Part shown: positions 43,824-52,047 of the stretch, piece after piece
Layout: each line of letters begins with the position of its first letter
Position numbering within the stretch: the first letter of the stretch is position 1
Assembly: GCF_003385235.1 (NCBI RefSeq)
Contig: NZ_PQIA01000022.1
Coordinates: 1-64,000, forward strand
Reading direction: 5' to 3'
DNA: 64,000 nucleotides
From: Amycolatopsis circi
GTDB lineage: Bacteria; Actinomycetota; Actinomycetes; Mycobacteriales; Pseudonocardiaceae
Program-made: the position numbers and the translations under genes
The notes under the pieces: model-generated
Databases searched by the model: none
The model's input: only the letters and a program-made list of their open reading frames with translations
What the model was told of the DNA's origin: nothing

Positions 43824-44201
43824 TCAGTTTAGGCCCGGCTCCCCCACCTCTGCGACGGCGCCCGCGTACAGCAGAGCAGCTCCGGCGAGGCCGCCCCAGA
43901 GCGCGCCCGGGCCGAGCGGAGCGAGCGTGGTGAGCACCGCCGGAGAAACCGCCAGACCGACACCGGTCGACAGCTCGAAGCGGGCCACCGCCCGGCCGAG
44001 CAGGCGCGCGGGCACCAAGGCCATGACGAACGTGGTGGCGTTGCCCGCGTAGATGATCTCGCCGATGGTGCAGACCACCGAGACGGCGGCGATCGCCGGA
44101 CCCGCCCAACTGGACCCGAGCACAGTCGCGGTGAGGAACCCGAGATACGACAACCCCAGCACGACTCCGCCAGCCGCCAGCGACCTCCGCCCGGGAGGGC
44201 G
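43824..44201 (-). pseudogene. MFS transporter fragment (C-terminal third)
   Basis: About 125 codons encode the last four or so helices of an MFS exporter (LGLSYLGFLTATVLG, YAGNATTFVMALVPARLLGR, FELSTGVGLAVSPAVLTTLA). The frame is closed by a stop at 44202 and has no plausible start. The first two-thirds are gone. It faces away from an equally truncated ArsR gene at 44218, mirroring the intact pair at 13876-16048. Confidence 0.72.
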
Positions 44202-44217
44202 TCACGTTCATCCCTGC

Positions 44218-44534
44218 GTTTTCGGCAGCCCGCACCTGATCGTGGTCCACGCAGCAGGCTGGCAGCCAGTCGTGCAGTATCCGGTCGCCGACGCCGCCGC
44301 GCCGGTGCCGCTGGAAACGGTCGAACTGCGCCTCGACGCACTCGCGCATCCGGTACGGCTGCGCCTGGTTCGCACGCAACCCGCACACCACCAGCGAACT
44401 CGCGCACAACTGGGATCTGTCCGCGCCGGAGGTGTCCCGGCACCTCGCGCCAAGGCCGGTACGTCCGTTACTCCCTCGCGTTGCGGCAGCTGTCCTCGCT
44501 GGGCATGGACCTGCTGGCCGCAGTCCTTAGCTGA
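44218..44534 (+). pseudogene. ArsR-family regulator fragment, two frameshifts
   Basis: Three successive frames make one ArsR C-terminus: VFGSPHLIVVHAAGWQPVVQ through VELRLDALAHPVRLRLVRT, then ARNPHTTSELAHNWDLSAPE with VSRHL, then GRYVRYSLALRQLSSLGMDL. The N-terminal DUF5937-type domain is missing. A regulator of this build would pair with the adjacent MFS fragment. Confidence 0.75.
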
Positions 44535-44535
44535 C

Positions 44536-45105
44536 TCAGGTGCGGAGGCCGTCGAACAGGATCGCGATGGTCCGGTCGCGCAGCTCGCGATCGGAGCCGA
44601 CGTGCTCGGCCGCCTTCGCGGTGCCGATGATCACCGGGATCAGCTCGGTCGTGGTGACGTCGCGCCGCACCGCACCGCTGTCCTGGGCGCGCCGCAACAG
44701 CACGCCGAGCGATTCGCGCAGCCGCTCCCCGATCACCGAACCCGTGCTGGGGACGCACACGCCCGCGGAGGTGAGCGCTTCGAAGTAGGCGTTTTTGGCG
44801 CTGGACATCTCGATCCAGCTGGTGAGAAAGGTGAAGAACGCGGCTCCGGCATCGTCGGCGTTCTGCGCGACGACCGCGTCCGCCTCGTCGACGAACCGGT
44901 GCAGCCGCGCGTAGAGCACGGCCTCCAGCAGCGCTTCTTTCGTGGGGAAGTGCCGGAACACCGTGCCGATGCCGACGCCCGCCTCGCGCGCGACCTCCTC
45001 GGTCGGCGCGCCGGTGCCCTTCGCCGCGAACACGGTCTCGGCGGCTTCGAGCACCTTGGCGCGGTTTCGCCGCGCGTCGGCGCGCAGCGGTTTGTCCTCG
45101 GTCAC
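44536..45105 (-). CDS. TetR-family regulator divergent from the MHS transporter
   Basis: A 189-residue TetR protein. The HTH is at about residues 33-72 (APTEEVAREAGVGIGTVFRH followed by FPTKEALLEAV). The start at GTG 45105 begins TEDKPLRADARRNR, usual for this subfamily. The C-terminal domain is of the SBP/TetR_C_33 kind. It lies divergent from the transporter at 45272, with a palindrome between them. Confidence 0.9.
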   Translation of the reverse strand: MTEDKPLRADARRNRAKVLEAAETVFAAKGTGAPTEEVAREAGVGIGTVFRHFPTKEALLEAVLYARLHRFVDEADAVVAQNADDAGAAFFTFLTSWIEMSSAKNAYFEALTSAGVCVPSTGSVIGERLRESLGVLLRRAQDSGAVRRDVTTTELIPVIIGTAKAAEHVGSDRELRDRTIAILFDGLRT

Positions 45106-45230
45106 GGCTGTGATGGTAGTCGCGCGCCCTGCCCGCGCGGCGCCCGATCCAGGTGGGTCGGGTGTGCCGGAGGGCCGGAAACTACCCGTCCGGAGCAGGC
45201 GTCAGGAATCGTCAAACCTCTGCCGGTCGT

Positions 45231-45246
45231 TCACACTGTAGTGTGA
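45231..45246. promoter_or_regulatory. palindromic operator between tetR and transporter
   Basis: TCACACT and AGTGTGA are perfect 7-bp arms around GT. It lies 25 nt upstream of the transporter start and would block its promoter when bound by the adjacent TetR. Confidence 0.65.
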
Positions 45247-45271
45247 CGACCGTCACGAGAGGTGCACGACC

Positions 45272-46615
45272 ATGACTCTAGGCGACAACGAAGTCACCCA
45301 GTCAGTCCAAGCTTCCTCCGGCGACCGCCGGGTGCAAGTACGCCGGGCGGCTCTGGCCGGTTCGATCGGCACCACCATCGAGTGGTACGACTTCTTCCTC
45401 TACAACACCGCCGCGGCGTTGGTCTTTCCCCATCTGTTCTTTCCCTCGTCGTCGGCTTACGCCGGGGTGATGCAGTCGTTCGCGACCTACGCGGTCGGGT
45501 TCGCGGCCCGCCCGGTCGGCGCGGCGATCTTCGGCCATTGGGGCGACCGGCTGGGCCGCAAGGCGACGCTCATCGTGACGCTTCTGCTGATGGGCTTGTC
45601 CTCGGCGGTGGTCGGACTGCTGCCCGGTGCGGCGACCATCGGCGTCGCGGCCCCGCTGATCCTCGTGCTGCTGCGCCTGGTGCAAGGCATCGCGATCGGC
45701 GGCGAGTGGAGCGGATCGGTGCTGCTGGCGATGGAATGGGGCGACCAGCGCCGGCGCGGGCTGCTGGCGAGTTTCGCGCAGGTCGGCGTCCCGGTCGGAC
45801 TCGTGCTCGGCACCGGCGGGATGACCCTGCTGTCCGCGACGCTGTCCCCGGACGCTTTCTCCTCGTGGGGCTGGCGGATCCCGTTCCTGCTGAGCCTGGT
45901 GCTGGTGGCGATCGGCCTGGTGATCCGGCTGCGGATTCTGGAAACGCCGATGTTCGCCGCCGCGGTCGCCGCCAAGCGCACCTCGAAAACCCCGGTGAAG
46001 GACGTGGTCCGGCACCACTGGCGGGAAATCCTGCTGTCGGCCGGTTTGCGGTTCAGCGAGCAAATGCCGTTCTACCTGTTCACCAGCTACGTCCTGGTCT
46101 ATGTGGTGCAACGACCGGAGTTCAGCAAAACGTTCGTGCTCAACGCGGTCCTGGTCGGCGCGGCCGCGGAACTGCTGCTGATCCCGCTGTTCTCCCAGCT
46201 CTCCGACCGGATCGGCCGCAAACAGGTCTACCTGACTGGCGCGGTGCTCACCGGAGTGCTCGCGTTCCCGTACTTCACGGTGCTGACCCACAGCGGTCAC
46301 GCGATGATCTTCCTGGCCATCATCGTTTCCCTGGTGGCGCACTCGATGCAGTACGGCCCGCAGGCAGCCCTGATCGGCGAGAGTTTTCCGACGCATCTGC
46401 GCTACGGCGGCGCGGGGTTGGGATATCAACTGGCGTCGGTGTTCGCGGGCGGACCCGCGCCCCTGCTGGCAGTTTGGCTTCTGCACACCACCGGCACGCC
46501 GTACTCGATTTCGATCTACATCGTCGCCTCGGTCGTGGTGACCGTGTTGTGCGTGATCGCGCTGCCCGACCGTTCGAAGGCCGACATCGACGACGTCGGC
46601 GTCTACGCCCGCTGA
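45272..46615 (+). CDS. MHS-family metabolite:H+ symporter (MFS)
   Basis: A 447-residue transporter with 12 membrane helices. MHS signatures are present: ALAGSIGTTIEWYDFFLYNT in helix 1, GHWGDRLGRKATL (motif A) after helix 2, and RLVQGIAIGGEWSGSVLLAM in helix 4. Relatives take up shikimate, alpha-ketoglutarate, proline-betaine or citrate; specificity is not readable here. The ATG follows GAGAGGTG. Expression is probably controlled by the divergent TetR. Two hairpins follow. Confidence 0.92.
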   Translation: MTLGDNEVTQSVQASSGDRRVQVRRAALAGSIGTTIEWYDFFLYNTAAALVFPHLFFPSSSAYAGVMQSFATYAVGFAARPVGAAIFGHWGDRLGRKATLIVTLLLMGLSSAVVGLLPGAATIGVAAPLILVLLRLVQGIAIGGEWSGSVLLAMEWGDQRRRGLLASFAQVGVPVGLVLGTGGMTLLSATLSPDAFSSWGWRIPFLLSLVLVAIGLVIRLRILETPMFAAAVAAKRTSKTPVKDVVRHHWREILLSAGLRFSEQMPFYLFTSYVLVYVVQRPEFSKTFVLNAVLVGAAAELLLIPLFSQLSDRIGRKQVYLTGAVLTGVLAFPYFTVLTHSGHAMIFLAIIVSLVAHSMQYGPQAALIGESFPTHLRYGGAGLGYQLASVFAGGPAPLLAVWLLHTTGTPYSISIYIVASVVVTVLCVIALPDRSKADIDDVGVYAR

Positions 46616-46625
46616 CGTTCCAGGC

Positions 46626-46680
46626 GTCCGTGAGGGGAACCTTCACGGACTCTGATTCCCTCAGGGTTCCCTTCACGGAC
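46626..46680. repeat. palindromic intergenic repeat
   Basis: GTCCGTGAGGGGAACC pairs with the distal GGGTTCCCTTCACGGAC at all but one position; an inner CTTCACGGAC and GATTCCCTCA relate it to the hairpin at 13525-13581. A second member of a dispersed family. Confidence 0.7.
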
Positions 46681-46684
46681 CGCG

Positions 46685-46727
46685 AAAAAGGGCTGCCGCA
46701 CCGGGAGAAGGTGCGGCAGCCCTTTTT
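46685..46727. terminator. bidirectional intrinsic terminator
   Basis: An 18-bp perfect stem with A-run and T-run ends (AAAAAGGGCTGCCGCACC and its complement) and a 7-nt loop lies between the convergent transporter and SPFH genes. It is the only classical T-tailed terminator I saw. Confidence 0.93.
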
Positions 46728-46739
46728 CGTTCAGAGCGA

Positions 46740-48152
46740 TCAGCGCTGCGGCGGCGGTCCGCCCTGCGGTCCGCCGAACGGGCCCTGCTGCGGGAACGGC
46801 CCGCTTCCCGGGCCGGGTCCCTGCGGTCCGCCGAACTGCTGCGGCGGCGGTCCCTGGTACGGCCCGCCCTGCGGCGGCGCCGGAGGCTGGGGCTGCGGAA
46901 GCGACTGCTGTTGCTGCTGGGCGGGCGGCGGCGCGCTGGGCTGCGGCCGCTCCGGCGGAGCGGGCGGCTCCTCTTCCCGGACCGGCGCGGGAGCCTCGGG
47001 CTTGGCCGTGGCCCCGCCGATCGCCCGCCGCTCCGGCGACGCGCCCAGCGGCCCGTCGACCTCCTTGCGTGCCACCGCTTCCGCGGCCGCGACGGCCTCG
47101 GCGACCTTCGGGTCGCTGCTCGTGTCGAACCAGCCGGCGACCTCTTCGTCGTCGAGGTCCGGGCGAGCCGGGGTGTCGTCCTTCGGCGGCTCGTACCGGA
47201 ACACGCCGTCGTCTCCCGGAGCCCCCAGCGCGCGGGCGAAGCCTTCGAGGGCCTTGCCGTAGTCGCTCGGGATCATCCAGACCTTGTTCGCGTCGCCCTG
47301 CGCCATCTGCGGCAGCGTCTGCAGGTACTGGTAGGCGAGGACTTCCGGCGTCGGGCGGCCGGCCTTGATCGCGGCGAACACCTTCTCGATCGCCTTCGCC
47401 TGGCCCTGCGCCTGCAGGTAGCGAGCGGCTCGTTCACCCTGTGCGCGCAGGATCCGCGACTGCCGTTCCGCCTCGGCGGCGAGGATCGCGGCCTGTTTCT
47501 GGCCTTCCGCGGCGAGGATCTGGCTCTGCTTCTGGCCTTCGGCCGTCTTGATCGACGATTCCCGCTGGCCTTCGGCGGTGAGGATCATCGCGCGCTTCTC
47601 CCGGTCGGCGCGCATCTGCTTCTCCATCGAGTCCTGGATGGAGGCGGGCGGCTCGATCGCCTTCAGCTCGACGCGGGCGACCCGGATGCCCCAGCGGCCG
47701 GTGGCCTCGTCGAGCACGCCGCGCAGCTGGGTGTTGATCGCGTCGCGGGAGGTCAGCGTCTGCTCCAGGCTCATGCCGCCGACCACGTTGCGGAGCGTGG
47801 TGGTGGTGAGCTGCTCGACGCCGATGATGTAGTTGGAGATCTCGTAGACCGCGGCGCGCGAGTCGGTAACCTGGAAGTACACGACGGTGTCGATGTTCAC
47901 CGTCAGGTTGTCCTCGGTGATCACCGGCTGCGGCGGGAACGAGACGACCTGCTCGCGCAGGTCGATCCGCGCGCGCACCTTGTCCAGGAACGGGACGAGG
48001 AAGGTCAGGCCGGGCGAAGCGACCGTGCGGAACCGGCCGAGCCGCTCGATCACCGCCGACTGGGCCTGTGGCACCACCATGATCGCCTTGACCACTGTGA
48101 TGATGACGAACAGGGCCAGCAGTGCGACCACGACGATCGCTATTGTGGACAA
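46740..48152 (-). CDS. SPFH/Band 7 membrane protein (QmcA-like) with Pro/Gln-rich tail
   Basis: A 470-residue protein. One N-terminal membrane helix (residues 3-27) precedes the SPFH domain (about 30-200, with ERLGRFRTVASPGLTFLVPF), then a helical stretch with repeated AEGQKQ units near 200-245. The last 130 residues are Pro/Gln/Gly-rich and probably disordered; ordinary QmcA/stomatin proteins end near residue 310. The partner NfeD-type gene is immediately upstream. SPFH proteins organise membrane microdomains and proteases. A strong terminator follows. Confidence 0.9.
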   Translation of the reverse strand: MSTIAIVVVALLALFVIITVVKAIMVVPQAQSAVIERLGRFRTVASPGLTFLVPFLDKVRARIDLREQVVSFPPQPVITEDNLTVNIDTVVYFQVTDSRAAVYEISNYIIGVEQLTTTTLRNVVGGMSLEQTLTSRDAINTQLRGVLDEATGRWGIRVARVELKAIEPPASIQDSMEKQMRADREKRAMILTAEGQRESSIKTAEGQKQSQILAAEGQKQAAILAAEAERQSRILRAQGERAARYLQAQGQAKAIEKVFAAIKAGRPTPEVLAYQYLQTLPQMAQGDANKVWMIPSDYGKALEGFARALGAPGDDGVFRYEPPKDDTPARPDLDDEEVAGWFDTSSDPKVAEAVAAAEAVARKEVDGPLGASPERRAIGGATAKPEAPAPVREEEPPAPPERPQPSAPPPAQQQQQSLPQPQPPAPPQGGPYQGPPPQQFGGPQGPGPGSGPFPQQGPFGGPQGGPPPQR

Positions 48153-48196
48153 GAGCGTTTCCCCTTACCTAGTACCGTTTTTCCTCGGACGGCGCC

Positions 48197-48631
48197 TCAC
48201 GCGACAATGTCCACCACGGCCGTGGCGCCGGAGATCTCGACGACCGTGACGCTGGTGCCCGGGGCGATCGGCGGCTGCGATTCGTGCACGGCGCGCGCCG
48301 ACCACACCTCGCCGCCGATCTTCACCTGGCCGGCATCGTAGTCCACAGTGGACACCACGACGGCCCGGGCTCCGACCAGCGCGTCGATGCCGGTGGGGAT
48401 GCCCGATCCGGCGAGGAAGCGGCGTTTGAGCGCCGGGCGCGCCAGCGCGATCAGCCCGACCGAGCTGACCGCGAACACGGCGACGTCGAGATAGATGTTG
48501 CCGGTGAGCGCTTCCGTGCCGGCCCCGAGCAACGCGCCGATGCCGAGCATGATCAGCACGAAGTCCCCGGAGATCACCTCCGCGATCATCAGGACGATGC
48601 CGAGGATCAGCCAGATCAGAGCCGCTGCCAT
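48197..48631 (-). CDS. NfeD-like protein
   Basis: A 144-residue protein: membrane helices near residues 5-25, 28-45 and 48-65, then a C-terminal OB-fold (about 80-144: GARAVVVSTVDYDAGQVKIG, VEISGATAVVDI). This short NfeD form is the usual operon partner of SPFH proteins; 44 nt separate the two. It probably anchors or assembles the SPFH complex. Confidence 0.9.
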   Translation of the reverse strand: MAAALIWLILGIVLMIAEVISGDFVLIMLGIGALLGAGTEALTGNIYLDVAVFAVSSVGLIALARPALKRRFLAGSGIPTGIDALVGARAVVVSTVDYDAGQVKIGGEVWSARAVHESQPPIAPGTSVTVVEISGATAVVDIVA

Positions 48632-48723
48632 GCCCTCATGCTCTCAGATCGCGTCCTTTCGCACCGGGCAAACTACTCGACGTGACCGACGCGTGACCTT
48701 GGATTTTTCCGGCATACCGGACA

Positions 48724-49530
48724 CTACGGAGTGTCGCCGCCCGGTTCGGTCACGAAGTCGATGAGCCGTTCGACCGCGCCGATCAGCGGCGTTTCGAGAT
48801 CGCGGAAGCTGCGCACGCCGGCGAGCACGCGCTGCCATCCCTCGTACGGTTCGCCCCAGCCGAGCGCGTCGCAGATGCCGGTCTTCCATTCGATGCCGCG
48901 CGGGATCTCCGGCCAGGCGCGGATGCCGACCGACGCCGGTTTCACCGCCTGCCAGACGTCGACGTACGGGTGGCCGGTGACCAGCACCTGCTCGTCGCGG
49001 ATCTGTTCGACCAGCCGGGATTCCTTGCTGCCCGCGACGAGGTGGTCGACGAGCACGCCGAGCCTGCGGCCGGGCCCGGTGCCGAACTCGGCGATCCGGT
49101 CGGCCAGGACGTCGACGCCGTCGAGCGGTTCCACGACGACGCCCTCGACGCGCAGGTCGTGTCCCCAGACGCGTTCGACCAGTTCGGCGTCGTGCTTGCC
49201 CTCGACCCAGATCCGGGAGTCGCGCGCGACCCGCGCCTGCAGGCCCTGCACGCGGACCGAGCCGGACGCCGACACCTGCCGTTCCGGGGCGGCGGTCTTC
49301 TTGACCGGCACGAGCGTGACCGGTTTGCCTTCCAGCAGGAACGCGGCGGGCGCGAGCGGGAACACGCGGTGGCGGCCCTTGGCGTCCTCGAGGACGACGT
49401 TGCCGTACTCGATCTTCACCACCGCGCCGCAGTAGCCGCTGGCCGGGTCTTCGACCACGAGGCCCGGCTCGGCGGGGACCTCCGGGATCTTCCGCTTGCG
49501 GGGGCCGGACAGCACGTCGTGATAGCGCAC
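48724..49530 (-). CDS. DUF3097 protein
   Basis: A 268-residue conserved actinobacterial protein. It has a beta-rich N-terminal part (GYCGAVVKIEYGNVVLEDAK), then RIWVEGKHDAELVERVWG, where E-G-K-x-D resembles the TOPRIM acidic motif, followed by VLVDHLVAGSKESRLVEQIR and VTGHPYVDVWQAVKP. That suggests a nucleic-acid-related role, but no activity is established. GTG 49530 gives the family length; the upstream ATG 49641 would overlap the next gene. No ribosome site precedes it, so it may be leaderless. Confidence 0.85.
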   Translation of the reverse strand: MRYHDVLSGPRKRKIPEVPAEPGLVVEDPASGYCGAVVKIEYGNVVLEDAKGRHRVFPLAPAAFLLEGKPVTLVPVKKTAAPERQVSASGSVRVQGLQARVARDSRIWVEGKHDAELVERVWGHDLRVEGVVVEPLDGVDVLADRIAEFGTGPGRRLGVLVDHLVAGSKESRLVEQIRDEQVLVTGHPYVDVWQAVKPASVGIRAWPEIPRGIEWKTGICDALGWGEPYEGWQRVLAGVRSFRDLETPLIGAVERLIDFVTEPGGDTP

Positions 49531-49633
49531 GGTCGGGCACGTTATCGCCGTGGCGGCGAGGCGTCCCGCCGCCACGCCGGGGACCGGCCGCCGGGCTGGC
49601 CGTTCTCGGCTCGGGCCTGCCGTGGGGAACGGC

Positions 49634-50524
49634 TCAGGCACCTATCCGCAGCACGGCGTCGGTGAACGGCGTCGGCCCGCCGCGGCTGAGCGGACCCATC
49701 GCGACCAGCGGGGCCAGCGCGACGCACCACGCGCGCACCCGGTCGCCGTCCAGGTGCGGGAGTTTGGCGATCCCGTCCTCCACGGCCGCGCCGTCGGCCA
49801 TCGGCAGCACTGCCCAGTCGACCGCGTCGAAGGCCGGGTCGCCGACGCACGGGCGCGGGTCGATCGCGACCGCTCCCCGCGCCGGTCCGGCGTCCAGGAC
49901 GTTGCCCGGATGCAGGTCGCCGTGGACGAGCGCGATCGGGCCGCTGGCGGCCAGTTTCTCGGACCGGGCGAGGCCGGTGCGCAGCGCGTCCAGCGGCAGG
50001 TGCGCTTCCGCCGGGGAACCGGTCAAGCGTTGCTCGGCGAGGCCGAACATGAACCGGACGCGTTCGAGCTGCGTCGGGAACGGCCCCGCGACGGGGACGC
50101 CGTGGACGTCGGCGAGCAGTTCTCCGATCTGGTCCCACGGGACGTCGGCGCCGCGTTCGGTGAACGCGTCTCCGGGTTCGAGTCCTTCGAGCAGCACCGC
50201 GCCGTGGTCGAGGTCGGCATCCAGGATCTGGACGACGCGCGACAATCCGGTCCAGGAACCCAGCGCGGTGGCCTCCGCGGTCGCGATCGCGCGGTCCGGG
50301 CAGAGCTTGAGCACCTTCAGCACGCCCTCGCCGTCGCGGCAGAGCAGGGTGCGGCCGGTGTTGCCGGGCCGGGCTTCGGACACGGTGAGGCCCCACTGGC
50401 GGCAGAGCCGGTCGGCCAGCGCGGGCAGCGCGTCGCACCACGCTTCGGCGGCCGGGCCGAAGCGGTTGACGAGGCGGGCGCGGGCGGCGGCGTCCATCAG
50501 AGCGTTGTCCATCAGTTCCGCCAT
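49634..50524 (-). CDS. aminoglycoside/hydroxyurea phosphotransferase-family kinase
   Basis: A 296-residue APH-fold kinase of the streptomycin-6/hydroxyurea type. The catalytic loop is IALVHGDLHPGNVLDAG and the metal-binding Asp follows in VAIDPRPCVGDPAFDAVDW. The early GNTGRTLLCRDGEGVLKVLK segment holds the ATP-anchoring Lys. ATG 50524 overlaps the upstream gene's stop by 1 nt (TGATG). Substrate uncertain: antibiotic resistance is possible but many such chromosomal kinases have other roles. Confidence 0.88.
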   Translation of the reverse strand: MAELMDNALMDAAARARLVNRFGPAAEAWCDALPALADRLCRQWGLTVSEARPGNTGRTLLCRDGEGVLKVLKLCPDRAIATAEATALGSWTGLSRVVQILDADLDHGAVLLEGLEPGDAFTERGADVPWDQIGELLADVHGVPVAGPFPTQLERVRFMFGLAEQRLTGSPAEAHLPLDALRTGLARSEKLAASGPIALVHGDLHPGNVLDAGPARGAVAIDPRPCVGDPAFDAVDWAVLPMADGAAVEDGIAKLPHLDGDRVRAWCVALAPLVAMGPLSRGGPTPFTDAVLRIGA

Positions 50525-51333
50525 CAGAACAGCGGCCAGGGGATCGCGCGCCAGTCGTCGCCGGGCTCGGGGAACACCGCCTCGGCGAGCAGGTAGTCGG
50601 TGCGCTGCGAAAGCGCCCGGATCTCGAAGGCGGTCAGGTGTTCGCCGAGTTCCGCGCCGAGACGGCCGTCGAGGTCCGCGCGGAGTTTCCGCAGTTTCTC
50701 GACCGCGTCCTCGGGCAGTTCCTCGCCGATCCAGCCCCACAGCACGGTGCGCAGCTTCGGGTCGGTGTGCAGGCAGATGCCGTGGTCCACGCCGTAGACG
50801 TGGCCGTCGGTGCCGGCGAGCAGGTGTCCGCCCTTGCGGTCGGTGTTGTTGACGACGATGTCGAGGACCGCGAGTTCGCGCAGGTCCGGGTGGTCGGCGT
50901 GGACGAGGACCGCCGGTTCGCCGAGCCGGTCGTGCGCGTGCAGCACGGTGCGCCAGCCTTCCGGGACTTCCTCCGGCGCGCAGACGTCGACGACCTCGGT
51001 GTCCTCGTCGGTCTCGACCCACAGCTGCACCATGCCCGGCCCGAACGGGCCGTCGCGCAGCACGGTGGGCGGGATCGCGCCGAGGCCGCAGGCGTCGGAG
51101 ATCATCGCGGTGGCCACTTCGCGCCCGGCGAGAGTGCCGTCCGGGAAATCCCACAGCGGGCGCTCCCCCGACACCGGCTTGTACACGACGCGGCCGGTCA
51201 CGCCGTCGAGTTCGATCGCGCAGAACAGCGTCACGTTGGAGGCGTCGACCAGCCTGCCCTCGACGTCGATGCGGCCGCGGGAGACGAAGTCGCGGGCGGC
51301 CGGGTCGGCCGGCCCTGGCGCGGTGCTCGCCAC
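50524..51333 (-). CDS. SCO1664-family PI3/4-kinase-like protein
   Basis: A 269-residue conserved actinobacterial protein. Kinase-like features are VVYKPVSGERPLWDFPDG (Lys in the glycine-poor ATP region), LAVLDIVVNNTDRKGGHLLA (D-x3-N-N-x-D catalytic loop) and VYGVDHGICLH (D-H-G metal site). The family adjoins DUF3090 in many actinobacteria, as here. GTG 51333 is 8 nt after the DUF3090 stop. The substrate is unknown. Confidence 0.9.
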   Translation of the reverse strand: MASTAPGPADPAARDFVSRGRIDVEGRLVDASNVTLFCAIELDGVTGRVVYKPVSGERPLWDFPDGTLAGREVATAMISDACGLGAIPPTVLRDGPFGPGMVQLWVETDEDTEVVDVCAPEEVPEGWRTVLHAHDRLGEPAVLVHADHPDLRELAVLDIVVNNTDRKGGHLLAGTDGHVYGVDHGICLHTDPKLRTVLWGWIGEELPEDAVEKLRKLRADLDGRLGAELGEHLTAFEIRALSQRTDYLLAEAVFPEPGDDWRAIPWPLF

Positions 51334-51341
51334 GGGCGCCC

Positions 51342-51917
51342 TCAGTCCTCGGTCACGTCGACGTCGCGCCGGTACCCGTTCTGCCGCGGGCAGATGTGCC
51401 CGGCCGGGTCGAGCGGTTCGCCGCACAGCGGGCACGGCTTGCGGCCGGCGTTGACGACCCGGTCGGCGCGTTCGGCGAAGGCGCGGGCGGCGACCGGGGT
51501 GAGGAACACGCGGACCGCGTCCGGGCCCTCCTCGGTGTCGTCGAGCACGACCGTCTCGTCGATTTCGCCCTCGGTGATCGCGAGCAGTTCCACGACGACC
51601 GCGCCGGAGTCGGCGTCCCAGCCGAGCCCCATGGTGCCGACCCGGAACTCCTCCTCGACGGGCACCGCGAGCGGCTCCACGTCGACCTCGTCGTCGGGGG
51701 CCTGTGCGGGCACGTCGGCGCCGAACCGGCTGGCGACCTCCTCCAGGAGCGAGCCGAGCCGCTCCGCGAGGACGACGACCTGCTGTTTTTCGATGGTGAC
51801 GCTGATCGTCCGCACGTCCTCCGTCGCCTGGAGGTAGAAGGTGCGGTCGCCGGGCTCGCCGACCGTGCCGGCCACGAACCGGTCGGGCTTGCGGAAGACG
51901 TGGATTACGCGTGACAT
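51342..51917 (-). CDS. DUF3090 protein with C-terminal zinc ribbon
   Basis: A 191-residue conserved protein. It begins MSRVIHVFRKPDRFVAGTVG, matches DUF3090 through EEEFRVGTMGLGWD and RVFLTPVAARAFAERAD, and ends in a zinc ribbon (CPLCGEPLDPAGHICPRQNG). It is the first gene of the three-gene block with the SCO1664-family kinase and the phosphotransferase. The function of this conserved pair is not known. The ATG at 51917 is the standard family start. Confidence 0.92.
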   Translation of the reverse strand: MSRVIHVFRKPDRFVAGTVGEPGDRTFYLQATEDVRTISVTIEKQQVVVLAERLGSLLEEVASRFGADVPAQAPDDEVDVEPLAVPVEEEFRVGTMGLGWDADSGAVVVELLAITEGEIDETVVLDDTEEGPDAVRVFLTPVAARAFAERADRVVNAGRKPCPLCGEPLDPAGHICPRQNGYRRDVDVTED

Positions 51918-52047
51918 AGCGTCTTCGACCCTAGGCCACGCACGCATGATCGGCATCCGCCGCCCCGGGTTGCGGGAAGTTCGCGCGCGATTCCTGCGCG
52001 GTGCGTGCGGATCCGGACACACAGCGGATCCTCGTTAGGCTTTCCGG

